This document shows, piece after piece, positions 1 to 6,409 of a DNA stretch of 7,603 nucleotides. The stretch lies in the NCBI GenBank assembly GCA_026987225.1, contig JALSNB010000302.1, forward strand, positions 1 through 7,603. Reading direction: 5' to 3'. The stretch comes from Caldisericaceae bacterium. GTDB lineage: Bacteria; Caldisericota; Caldisericia; Caldisericales; Caldisericaceae. The position numbers and the translations under genes were made by a program. The notes beneath the pieces are model-generated. The model did not search any database. It was not told the origin of the DNA and saw only the letters and a list, made by a program, of their open reading frames with translations. The first letter of the stretch is position 1. Each line of letters begins with the position of its first letter.

Positions 1-1299
1 ATTGCGCTCGGTGCGGTAAGCTTTTTGCTGGGGATTCCTTTCGAACTCATCGAAGAGGTTTTAAAAAAGGAATTTAAAGACAAAGCGGACAAAAATATCC
101 GCCTTGCCGAAAGAGGCTTTCAAATTGTAAAAGAAAAGCGTTTTCCGCGTTTTGATTTTAAAAAGGGAGTAAAGCCTCTGCTTCCCATTCTTTCCGGAAA
201 CGAACTCACAGCGCTCGGTGCCGTGCGTGCCGGGATGAAAGTTTACACTGCGTACCCCATTACGCCTGCAAGCCCCGTTCTGCACTTTCTTGCTAAAGAG
301 GCAAAGAGGCTCGGGATTGCCGCATTGCATACTGAGGACGAAATCTCCGCCGCCGTTATGGCGATAGGCGCAGCATACGCAGGAGCGCCTGCAATGTGCG
401 GAACGAGCGGGCCCGGTATCGATCTTATGGGAGAAGCAATCAGCCTTGCCGGAGGAACGGAAATACCTCTCGTTATTTTGGACGCTCAGCGTGCCGGCCC
501 GACAACCGGTGTGCCGACATACACGGAACAGAGCGATTTGAATTTGGTGCTGAACGTGGGGCACGGAGAATTTCCGCGCATCGTGCTTGCCCCTGGCACT
601 ATCGACGAGAGTTTCGAAGTTGCCGTGCGAGCCATGCAGTATGCGTGGTGGTATCAAACTCCTGTTTTCATACTCACTGATAAGCAGCTTGCCGAGAGCA
701 GTAAAACGGTAAACGTCCCTTTCAAAGAAAAATTCATCCTTCCGGTAAAATACTACGAAGGAGAGGAAGGAAAATTCAAAAGGTATAAGATAACAGCCGA
801 CGGGATTTCGCCGATCGCATTCCCCGGTATGTCGGGGGTTGTGAACCATACGAATTCCACAGAGCACACGGAGGAAGGGTATTCTTCGAGTTTGCCGGAA
901 AATGTCGTAAAGATGAAAAACAAACGCTTAAAAAAGGCGCAGACGATACAAGACGATTTTATAAGGGAGCATACGATAAACGTTTTTGGCGATCAAAACG
1001 CAAAAAATCTGATCATTTCGTTCGGCTCGCCGACAGGTGCGATTCTCGAAGCGATGGAAGGATTGCCGGTTAAATTTCTTCAGGTGATTTCTTTGGAGCC
1101 GTTCCCCGCTCTTAAAATAAAAAACGTTTTGCACGGTGTCGAGAGGATAATTTCCGTGGAAAACAATTCCACGGGGCAGTTTGCCGAACTGTTCGAGTGC
1201 AAAATGCAGAGAAAAGCGGACAGAAAAATTTTGAGATACGACGGCAGGCCGTTCGATCCGTTCGAACTTAAAGAAAAATTACGGGAGGCGCTCTTATGA
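1..1299 (+). CDS. korA: 2-oxoacid:ferredoxin oxidoreductase, fused gamma-alpha subunit (5' end outside window)
   Basis: This subunit pairs with the downstream beta subunit to decarboxylate a 2-oxoacid to an acyl-CoA while reducing ferredoxin in the cytoplasm. The frame is open from base 1, so the gene starts upstream; 432 residues are visible. The first ~20 residues (IALGAVSFLLGIPFEL...) look like the end of a gamma (acceptor-oxidoreductase) domain, followed by a linker. The alpha domain I begins at GNELTALGA (base 196). It carries YPITP, HTEDE, GTSGPG, RAGPTTGVPT and EQSDL, all typical of the alpha family. The C-terminal domain ends with the usual RYDGRPF block. Gamma-alpha fusions of this type are normally about 560-600 aa, so roughly the first quarter is missing here. 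Substrate (2-oxoglutarate, pyruvate or a branched 2-oxoacid) cannot be decided from these motifs; korA is the closest common name. The first in-frame candidate start inside the window (TTG at 25) has no upstream ribosome site and falls inside a conserved domain, so it is not a real start. Confidence 0.93.
   Translation: MALGAVSFLLGIPFELIEEVLKKEFKDKADKNIRLAERGFQIVKEKRFPRFDFKKGVKPLLPILSGNELTALGAVRAGMKVYTAYPITPASPVLHFLAKEAKRLGIAALHTEDEISAAVMAIGAAYAGAPAMCGTSGPGIDLMGEAISLAGGTEIPLVILDAQRAGPTTGVPTYTEQSDLNLVLNVGHGEFPRIVLAPGTIDESFEVAVRAMQYAWWYQTPVFILTDKQLAESSKTVNVPFKEKFILPVKYYEGEEGKFKRYKITADGISPIAFPGMSGVVNHTNSTEHTEEGYSSSLPENVVKMKNKRLKKAQTIQDDFIREHTINVFGDQNAKNLIISFGSPTGAILEAMEGLPVKFLQVISLEPFPALKIKNVLHGVERIISVENNSTGQFAELFECKMQRKADRKILRYDGRPFDPFELKEKLREALL
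1283..1298 (+). promoter_or_regulatory. Ribosome binding site and ATGA coupling for the beta subunit
   Basis: GGGAGG at 1283-1288 lies 7 bases before the ATG at 1296. That ATG overlaps the TGA stop of the alpha gene in the sequence ATGA (1296-1299). The site lies inside the alpha coding sequence, which supports translational coupling and equal production of the two subunits. It also fixes the beta start codon. Confidence 0.85.
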
Positions 1300-2138
1300 A
1301 CATAGGAACCGGAAAAAAGATTCAGTGGTGTCCCGGATGCGGGAACTACGCAATTTATTCCGCTTTTAAAAACGTCATAGAGAGAAACATCGAAAGCGGA
1401 AAACTCATTAAGGAAAACATCGTGCTCGTTTCCGGCATCGGCTGTCACGGATATATCACGAACTACTACGATCTTAACTCTTTTCATCCGATTCACGGCA
1501 GGGTGCCGCCGCTTGCAACCGGTATGAAAGTTGCAAATTCCATTCTTACCGTTGTGGGGTTTGCAGGGGACGGAGATGTCTATGCAGAGGGCATGAACCA
1601 CATCGTTCAGGCTGCACGCCGTAATACGGACATCACGATGATTGTGCACGATAACAGCGTTTACGGTTTGACAACAGGACAATTTACACCGACAAGCGAA
1701 AAGGGATTCAAAGGGCGCTCCACTCCTTTCGGAAATCCCGAGCGTCCCGTTAATCCGATATCGCTCATGATTGTTTCACGTGGAACATTCGTTGCAAGGG
1801 GATTTTCCGGAGAGCCGAAACACCTCGAGATGCTTTTCGAGCGTGCCATTTTCCACAAAGGCTTTTCGATCGTGGACGTGCTTCAGCCCTGCGTGACGTT
1901 CAATAACACGTACAAATTTTACAGAGACAGAGTTTACAAATTGGAAGATACGGGATACGATCCGCACGATTTTAACAAAGCGCTTGAAAAATCGCTCGAA
2001 TGGGGGGACAAAATCCCGATAGGCGTTTTCTACGAAGAGGAAACGGACACATACGAAGATTTGGTGCGTCACGGAAATAACTTTTTCTACAACAGGGACG
2101 TTCCCGACATATCCGATATAATTTCCGAAAAGATTTAA
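1296..2138 (+). CDS. korB: 2-oxoacid:ferredoxin oxidoreductase, beta subunit (TPP-binding)
   Basis: This is the catalytic partner of the preceding subunit. It binds thiamine diphosphate and one [4Fe-4S] cluster that passes electrons to ferredoxin. The 280-aa protein is full length for the family. The N-terminal WCPGCG motif gives Cys12 and Cys15; Cys50 (GIGCHG) and Cys199 (QPCVTF) complete the expected four cluster ligands. The TPP/Mg motif is GDGD at 91-94 with Asn120 in DNSVYGLTTGQ. GRVPPLATGMKVAN (68-81) is the family's conserved substrate-side block. The TTGQ segment has Thr127 where, from memory, some archaeal two-subunit enzymes have Lys (YGLTKGQ); I attach no specificity to that. No separate ferredoxin-like delta subunit is seen, which fits the two-subunit fused type. 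It is followed 10 bases after the stop by a strong hairpin, so it is the last gene of the operon. Confidence 0.94.
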   Translation: MNIGTGKKIQWCPGCGNYAIYSAFKNVIERNIESGKLIKENIVLVSGIGCHGYITNYYDLNSFHPIHGRVPPLATGMKVANSILTVVGFAGDGDVYAEGMNHIVQAARRNTDITMIVHDNSVYGLTTGQFTPTSEKGFKGRSTPFGNPERPVNPISLMIVSRGTFVARGFSGEPKHLEMLFERAIFHKGFSIVDVLQPCVTFNNTYKFYRDRVYKLEDTGYDPHDFNKALEKSLEWGDKIPIGVFYEEETDTYEDLVRHGNNFFYNRDVPDISDIISEKI

Positions 2139-2148
2139 CTATATAAGC

Positions 2149-2189
2149 ATTATGGCGGGAAATTCCCGCCATAATTATTCTTTTACTTT
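2149..2189 (+). terminator. Hairpin terminator between convergent genes
   Basis: The arms at 2149-2160 and 2164-2175 (ATTATGGCGGGA / TCCCGCCATAAT) are a perfect 12-bp stem with a 3-base loop. A T-rich but interrupted stretch follows (2175-2190). The stem starts 10 bases after the beta-subunit stop. On the other strand it overlaps the stop codon of the V4R gene (TAA at 2177-2175), so it may end both transcripts. The T tract is much better on the plus side. Confidence 0.85.
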
Positions 2190-2714
2190 TATTTCGAATT
2201 CGCAATAAGGAGCTCCAGTAGCTGCACATTGAGTTTCTTTAACTTTTACTTTTTTTCCGAAGTAATTTTCATAGAGCCCTTGCAATACTCCGCCGATGAA
2301 ACTGCATACGGGCTTATCGGTCTTTTTGTTCCGTTTAATATAAGCATTGGCTTCGAAAGAATCGTAAACTCGCATTTTAGCACTGTTTTCGGTTCTTGAA
2401 ATCTCTTCTGCAACTCCCCATCCTGTCATTACGGAACTGGTCGCAATTATAATTTTTATCGTTTTTTCTTTGTCTTTTATTTTATCCTGATAAAATTTAA
2501 AAATCTCATCTATATATTCTTTTCCAGATATTCTTAGCAACGGTGCCGCAAATTCTTCCAGATCTGACAAAAATTCACTGCCGAATAAAACGAAATTTCT
2601 GTTTGCATCTTTGAAAATCTTAAGTTTTCCGTTTTCAAAATGTATTTTAGGTTCTTCGCCCAAAATATTCTTTAAAAGCTCTTTATAATTTTCAAAGAGT
2701 TCCTCTTTATTCAT
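2175..2714 (-). CDS. Stand-alone V4R-domain protein with intact zinc-site residues, putative small-molecule sensor
   Basis: The 179-aa soluble protein has no signal peptide or membrane segment. Its second half (about 95-178) matches the V4R (4-vinyl reductase) domain: VYDSFEANAYI, PVCSFIGGVLQGLYENYFG, then VKETQCAATGAPYCEFEI. Cys137, Glu160, Cys163 and Cys171 have the spacing 23-3-8. As I recall, this equals the zinc ligands Cys155/Glu178/Cys181/Cys189 in the sensor domain of the phenol-responsive regulator MopR. V4R domains occur in the sensor parts of DmpR/XylR-type activators, in bacteriochlorophyll protein BchJ, and alone. Residues 1-60 are charged and probably helical, with no DNA-binding motif that I can identify. 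The stop lies in the hairpin shared with the convergent operon. The gene is 81 bases downstream of reverse gyrase on the same strand but has its own promoter. The domain call is solid; the ligand and role are unknown. Confidence 0.85.
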   Translation of the reverse strand: MNKEELFENYKELLKNILGEEPKIHFENGKLKIFKDANRNFVLFGSEFLSDLEEFAAPLLRISGKEYIDEIFKFYQDKIKDKEKTIKIIIATSSVMTGWGVAEEISRTENSAKMRVYDSFEANAYIKRNKKTDKPVCSFIGGVLQGLYENYFGKKVKVKETQCAATGAPYCEFEIKVKE

Positions 2715-2718
2715 TTTC

Positions 2719-2727
2719 CACCTCCTT
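2719..2727 (-). promoter_or_regulatory. Strong ribosome binding site of the V4R gene
   Basis: Read on the minus strand this is AAGGAGGTG, a near-perfect complement of the 16S rRNA 3' end. It lies 4-5 bases before the ATG at 2714-2712 and fixes the start codon. Confidence 0.85.
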
Positions 2728-2757
2728 GAAAAGTATTTTTTGATTATAATACTTTTC
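2728..2757. promoter_or_regulatory. Perfect 10-bp inverted repeat over the V4R promoter, candidate operator
   Basis: GAAAAGTATT (2728-2737) and AATACTTTTC (2748-2757) are exact inverted copies separated by 10 bases. The half-site centres are 20 bases apart, about two helical turns. One half-site touches the first T of the -10 box and lies upstream of it. The other covers the predicted transcription start, ending next to the ribosome site. This placement suits a dimeric repressor that blocks RNA polymerase. No terminator-like T run follows, and the arms are A/T-rich, so a DNA site is more likely than an RNA hairpin. Which protein binds is unknown. Confidence 0.5.
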
Positions 2758-2770
2758 TCTAATCTGTAAA
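2743..2770 (-). promoter_or_regulatory. Sigma70-like promoter of the V4R gene
   Basis: On the minus strand TTTACA (2770-2765) and a consensus TATAAT (2748-2743) are separated by 16 bases. The predicted start of transcription is near 2736, giving a leader of about 22 bases that just contains the ribosome binding site. The promoter lies wholly in the 81-base gap after reverse gyrase. The V4R gene can therefore be expressed independently, although no terminator separates the two genes. Confidence 0.6.
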
Positions 2771-2795
2771 GTAGAGTGAATTATAGTTATAATAA

Positions 2796-5700
2796 TTATT
2801 TGTTAGTCTGTCCGAAAAGCGCATCGTGCAGGGCGGAGAGGACATCTGCATACTTTTTCTTTCCGCCAGCTATCAAATCCGTCTCTCTTTCGAGCCGTGC
2901 AGTGAATCCCTCGTTCACATACCTTTCAAATTTACTTTGTTTTATTGTTTCAAGCACTTTGAATCCTCTGCGTGTTGCAAATATAAACTGTCCCTTTTGA
3001 ACGACATATTTTCTTTTTATAAGTTTTTCCATAGTGATTGCATAAGTTGATGGTCTTCCTACGCCTCGTTCTTTCATCATCTCTATAATATCCGCATACG
3101 TATAAGGGGTATATTCCGGTTTCTTGTATAGTTTTTTACTCGCGGTGTATTTTCCTTCTTCGAGTGGTGTTATTTTTACCGGATATACGAGATTTAATCC
3201 TTTTTCTATTATTCCGGTAAGCATACTTACTTTCTTTCCGTCAATGTAAAAATCAGTTTCTATCACTTTGGCGGGTTTCATTTGGGATGCAACAAACCTG
3301 CGGAATATCAGATCATACAGAGCAATGTGGAGAACCGTGAGATTAATGGTACGTTCCGTAATAAACGTTTCGATCTCTTTCGCATCGAAAGGTTTCGTAG
3401 GCCTTATGCACTCGTGTGCACCTTCGCTTTCGGAGAATGCCCGAGGCACAAAAAGCTCGATTCCGAACTTTTCTTCTATGTATTCTTTTGCGATATTTCT
3501 TCCTATATCGGACACGTGTATGCTATCGGTTCTGTGATACGTTATGAAACCTGTCTCAAATAGATCCTGTGCAATTTTCATCGTATTCTGCGGAGAAAGG
3601 CGCAAACGAACGGAGGCTTCCTTTAAAAGCGAAGATGTGTTAAAAGGCTTAACCGATATTGTTTTTGTCTTACGGTTTGTTTTTTTTACACATACCGTGT
3701 TTTTGTTTGAAAATTTTTCGGCATCTCTTTTATTTTTGAAAGTAAACTCTTCTTCCGTTCCGTCAAACAATACTTTTACGGCATATATTTTTTTACCGAG
3801 TAGTTTTGTCCTGTCAGCTATCCATTTCAGTACGGGTGTTTGAACTCTTCCCGCCGAGAGCGTTCGAATCCCTATTTTTTCCCTGATAAAAGCGGAAACT
3901 TCAAAACCTACCCATCTGTCCGCAATTCTTCTTACGAACTGTGATGCTACAAGATTTTCATTGATATCTCTTAGATTTTCAAGTGCGTTTTGAAATGCAT
4001 ACTTTGTGATTTCGTGAAATTCGGCTCTTTTTATGTTCTCATTGAACGGTTTGTTATTCAGTTTTAGGTCGAATGCAATTTTTTCACCTTCACGATCCGG
4101 ATCCGTTGCAATTACAACTTCGTTGACTTCGGTACTCTCTTCGTTAAATCCTTTTATCAAATATTCTTTTCCGGATATAATGCGAAAAACCGGTATATGT
4201 TTTTCAAGAACTCCGTAACGCCCTCGCTCCGAAAGATCGAAGTCATGCCCGACACTTGCCGCAAGAATAAGAACTCCTTTGTCTGTTATCACTTCGTAAA
4301 GAGGTACGCCGTTTACGATTCTCATCGAAGGTTGTCCGAAAAACAAAGAAATTGTTTTTGCCTTTACGGGTGATTCCACTATAACAAATGTTGTTTTTAG
4401 ATTCAGCGGTTTTGCTTCGGTTCTGCTCTTATCCGCTTCTTTTAAAAGTTCTGGGAGTATTGTTTCGTTTAATTTCTCAAACTCGATGTCTCCGAATAAA
4501 CGTGCCTTTTTTGTAAGCGAGCGAAATGCTTTTTCGTTGTCGACAAGTAGTATGCTTATTCCTTTTGTAAGGTTTCCCTTATAAAATCTGCTACACCTAC
4601 CGCTTGATTGAATATAACCGGTAATATCTGCGATTATGATTTTGTTTCCCGTGAAAAATATATCTGGGGATTGTGTTATTTCTTCATGGTTCTCTTTTAT
4701 GAAATCATGTATTTCCTTTTTGATCTGTAAAAGTTTCTCTTTTGTCTTTTCGGAATGATTTTTTGCGAATGCATATTTTTTAAGTGTTTCAACATATTTT
4801 TTGAATTTAAGGATTTCCTTTCTGTCTTCGGAATATTTTTTATAAACGAGAGGCATCAATGCAATCAGGACGAAGTAAAGATTTTTGTAATTATCTTCGT
4901 TTATTTCGTATTCCATTTTAGGCACGCCTGCAAAAATCGTATACCTAACATGTTCCGGCATATCCAATCCGCGTGCAAGCGGATTTCTGTAACTTGCAAA
5001 TCCGACGAAGAGTATTTCTCCTCTCTTAAACTCTTCGATATGTTCTTCAAATTCATCGTAACTTGCGCTTTTTACGCCGTTTTTGTTTAGAAATTCTACA
5101 AATTTGCGAAGTGTAGCTTTTGTTTCGTTCCCCGGTAAAAATATGAGTCCGCCCTTTCCTAAGATTTTTGCAAGATATATCGTTTTTTCACGAATGTTTT
5201 TCGGAATTTCGTACAGATCCTTGATATTTCTCAGATTGAGTGACGGGCGAGAGACTTCGAAATTTAACAGGTACGTAAATAATTTTATCTTCTTTGAACG
5301 TGGATTTGCTGTTGCGGATGACACTATAAGGTTCCCTTTTCTTTTTGATACTATCGTTTTTAATTCATCGAATTTTCTTTCTCTTGCCGCTTGAACCGCT
5401 TTTGTCATATCCTCTTCCGTAAATCCCAAAAGGGAAAGCACGGTTTCTATTTTTCGTCCCGATTTCAATATGGAATCCACGTCATCTACAAAAACAAGCG
5501 AGAAGTCTCTTTTTATGATATCTCTGTTTTTATATAGGAATTGAGTTGTTGTGATTAATATCTCGTATCGGCCAAGCGCTATTTTTTCTTTTTCTTCTTT
5601 TTTGCCCGTATAACAGAGATGGTTTATTCCCCAATTTGTAAATCTCTCGGAGGCTTGTTTTACAAGGAGTTTTGTTGGGAAAATAATATAGGCGTTTTTT

Positions 5701-6029
5701 AAAAATCCGGCAAGCAACAGTCCGAATGTCGTTTTTCCTATTCCCGTCGGTGCAAGCAGGGCAAACGAATTGTCAAGGAAAAATCTTTTTGCCCACATTG
5801 TTTGTACGGAATTCGGTTTTGTCCCGAGTTTGCTTTCGAAGAACTCGGAAAATTGTAAAAACATGTTTTCGGCATCGCAAAACGCTTTGAAATACTTTAA
5901 ATTTTTTATATGGCACTTGTCTTCGTTATGGTTCATACATTTCTTGCAGAAAATACCGATTTCAAGGCGATCCGAACAGATATCACCTCCGCAATTCGGG
6001 CACATGTTTTCGTATATTGCTTTAGGCAT
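2796..6029 (-). CDS. rgy: Reverse gyrase
   Basis: This ATP-dependent type IA topoisomerase introduces positive supercoils into DNA in the cytoplasm. The 1077-aa protein is complete. Residues 10-31 form the N-terminal zinc finger (C10, C13, C28, C31). The helicase-like half has Walker A APTGIGKTT (93-101), DDVD (182-185), SSAT (237-240), ARGLDMP (352-358) and QSSGRCSR (474-481). The topoisomerase half starts near 548 (FVIVESPVKAKT, Glu552). It has TOPRIM acidic residues in DPDREGE (643-649), LSAGRVQTP (724-732), the DNA-cleaving Tyr831 in ITYHRTDS, and RGVGRPSTYA (988-997). No intein is present. The second zinc finger usually inserted before DPDREGE is absent: residues 611-640 have no cysteine. 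The start is fixed by AAGGAGG 6 bases upstream. The V4R gene follows 81 bases downstream without a terminator. AT content is visibly higher than in the oxidoreductase genes. Helicase plus topoisomerase order in one chain excludes plain TopA. Confidence 0.97.
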   Translation of the reverse strand: MPKAIYENMCPNCGGDICSDRLEIGIFCKKCMNHNEDKCHIKNLKYFKAFCDAENMFLQFSEFFESKLGTKPNSVQTMWAKRFFLDNSFALLAPTGIGKTTFGLLLAGFLKNAYIIFPTKLLVKQASERFTNWGINHLCYTGKKEEKEKIALGRYEILITTTQFLYKNRDIIKRDFSLVFVDDVDSILKSGRKIETVLSLLGFTEEDMTKAVQAARERKFDELKTIVSKRKGNLIVSSATANPRSKKIKLFTYLLNFEVSRPSLNLRNIKDLYEIPKNIREKTIYLAKILGKGGLIFLPGNETKATLRKFVEFLNKNGVKSASYDEFEEHIEEFKRGEILFVGFASYRNPLARGLDMPEHVRYTIFAGVPKMEYEINEDNYKNLYFVLIALMPLVYKKYSEDRKEILKFKKYVETLKKYAFAKNHSEKTKEKLLQIKKEIHDFIKENHEEITQSPDIFFTGNKIIIADITGYIQSSGRCSRFYKGNLTKGISILLVDNEKAFRSLTKKARLFGDIEFEKLNETILPELLKEADKSRTEAKPLNLKTTFVIVESPVKAKTISLFFGQPSMRIVNGVPLYEVITDKGVLILAASVGHDFDLSERGRYGVLEKHIPVFRIISGKEYLIKGFNEESTEVNEVVIATDPDREGEKIAFDLKLNNKPFNENIKRAEFHEITKYAFQNALENLRDINENLVASQFVRRIADRWVGFEVSAFIREKIGIRTLSAGRVQTPVLKWIADRTKLLGKKIYAVKVLFDGTEEEFTFKNKRDAEKFSNKNTVCVKKTNRKTKTISVKPFNTSSLLKEASVRLRLSPQNTMKIAQDLFETGFITYHRTDSIHVSDIGRNIAKEYIEEKFGIELFVPRAFSESEGAHECIRPTKPFDAKEIETFITERTINLTVLHIALYDLIFRRFVASQMKPAKVIETDFYIDGKKVSMLTGIIEKGLNLVYPVKITPLEEGKYTASKKLYKKPEYTPYTYADIIEMMKERGVGRPSTYAITMEKLIKRKYVVQKGQFIFATRRGFKVLETIKQSKFERYVNEGFTARLERETDLIAGGKKKYADVLSALHDALFGQTNK

Positions 6030-6035
6030 CTTTTT

Positions 6036-6042
6036 CCTCCTT
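6036..6042 (-). promoter_or_regulatory. Ribosome binding site of reverse gyrase
   Basis: On the minus strand AAGGAGG lies 6 bases before the ATG at 6029-6027. It supports this start codon and the inclusion of the N-terminal zinc finger. Confidence 0.85.
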
Positions 6043-6046
6043 TTTA

Positions 6047-6074
6047 ATTATACGAAATTGCATTAGTTCTTCAA
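6047..6074 (-). promoter_or_regulatory. Candidate promoter of reverse gyrase
   Basis: On the minus strand TTGAAG (6074-6069) and a consensus TATAAT (6052-6047) are 16 bases apart. Transcription from it would begin near 6040, only about 11 bases before the ATG and inside the ribosome site (it would leave roughly GGAGG). The boxes are good but the leader would be unusually short. The real start could lie further upstream. Confidence 0.4.
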
Positions 6075-6264
6075 ACGCTTTGTCATTTTCGTGAAATTTT
6101 TAATGCTTGTACGTCAGGAATTCGGTTTGAACGATGCGAAATAACTGATGCGGTTTTATTTCGATTTATTGTATTTAAAAATTCGGTTCAATCCTATTTA
6201 TTTACCCTAATCGTATATTTTAAAGTTCGGTCGGTTTCCCTCCGAAAAATTCCCCTCAAACCCC
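6053..6264. other. Divergent AT-rich intergenic spacer with short repeats, no gene seen
   Basis: Between the reverse gyrase promoter and the promoter of the next gene I see no coding frame of useful length and no RNA gene. AATTCGGTT occurs at 6119-6127 and 6180-6188, and a third TTCGGT lies at 6226-6231. The third copy can form only a weak 5-bp stem with CCGAA at 6242-6246. These may be regulatory half-sites or chance in AT-rich DNA. Confidence 0.4.
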
Positions 6265-6293
6265 TTGACTAAAAAAAATAATTACAATACGGT
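6265..6293 (+). promoter_or_regulatory. Candidate promoter of the exported-protein gene
   Basis: TTGACT (6265-6270) is a near-consensus -35 box. The best-spaced -10 is TACGGT (6288-6293, spacer 17), which is weak. A better TACAAT at 6283-6288 is only 12 bases away. Transcription would begin near 6300 and give a leader of about 110 bases. Confidence 0.4.
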
Positions 6294-6333
6294 AAGAAAA
6301 GTAAAAAATAAATCTTTTTGCCGAAGGAGGCGG

Positions 6334-6405
6334 TGCAAAATATTCTCTTCCACCTCTGCATTCGTTTGCAAATTTAGAAAATTCGGGATAAAATTTAAAA
6401 GAGGT
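6334..6405 (+). promoter_or_regulatory. Structured leader of the 290-aa protein gene, layout shared with the next gene
   Basis: TGCAAA (6334-6339) can pair with TTTGCA (6365-6370), with CCACCT (6350-6355) in the loop. The palindrome TTTGCAAA (6365-6372) starts 45 bases before the ATG. ACCTCT (6352-6357) is the exact complement of the ribosome site AGAGGT (6400-6405), so an alternative fold could hide that site. The same element order occurs before the gene at 7527. An RNA switch or a shared protein-binding site are both possible; neither is shown. Confidence 0.4.
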
Positions 6406-6409
6406 AAAA

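Noticed and set aside
61..867. Long minus-strand open frame of 268 codons antisense to the alpha subunit
   Set aside because: Its product is a low-quality Arg/Cys/Phe-rich mirror of a conserved gene, with no family motif.
25..1299. TTG at 25 as the start of the alpha-subunit gene
   Set aside because: The frame is open to base 1 and the residues before it (IALGAVSF) continue a gamma domain. There is no ribosome site.
2149..2175. Palindrome as an attachment site or insertion-sequence end
   Set aside because: Position right after the stop, GC-rich stem, tiny loop and T-rich tail fit a terminator. No partner copy or transposase is present.
6119..6231. AATTCGGTT/TTCGGT copies as a CRISPR-like or iteron array
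   Set aside because: Only two full copies and one partial, with unequal spacing (61 and about 44 bases) and units too short.
6324..6377. Leader peptide of 14 codons (GTG at 6333) behind the sequence AAGGAGG at 6324-6330
   Set aside because: The spacing of 2 bases is too short for initiation, no ATG follows, and the codons show no amino-acid run typical of attenuation. The orphan ribosome-like site is noted only.
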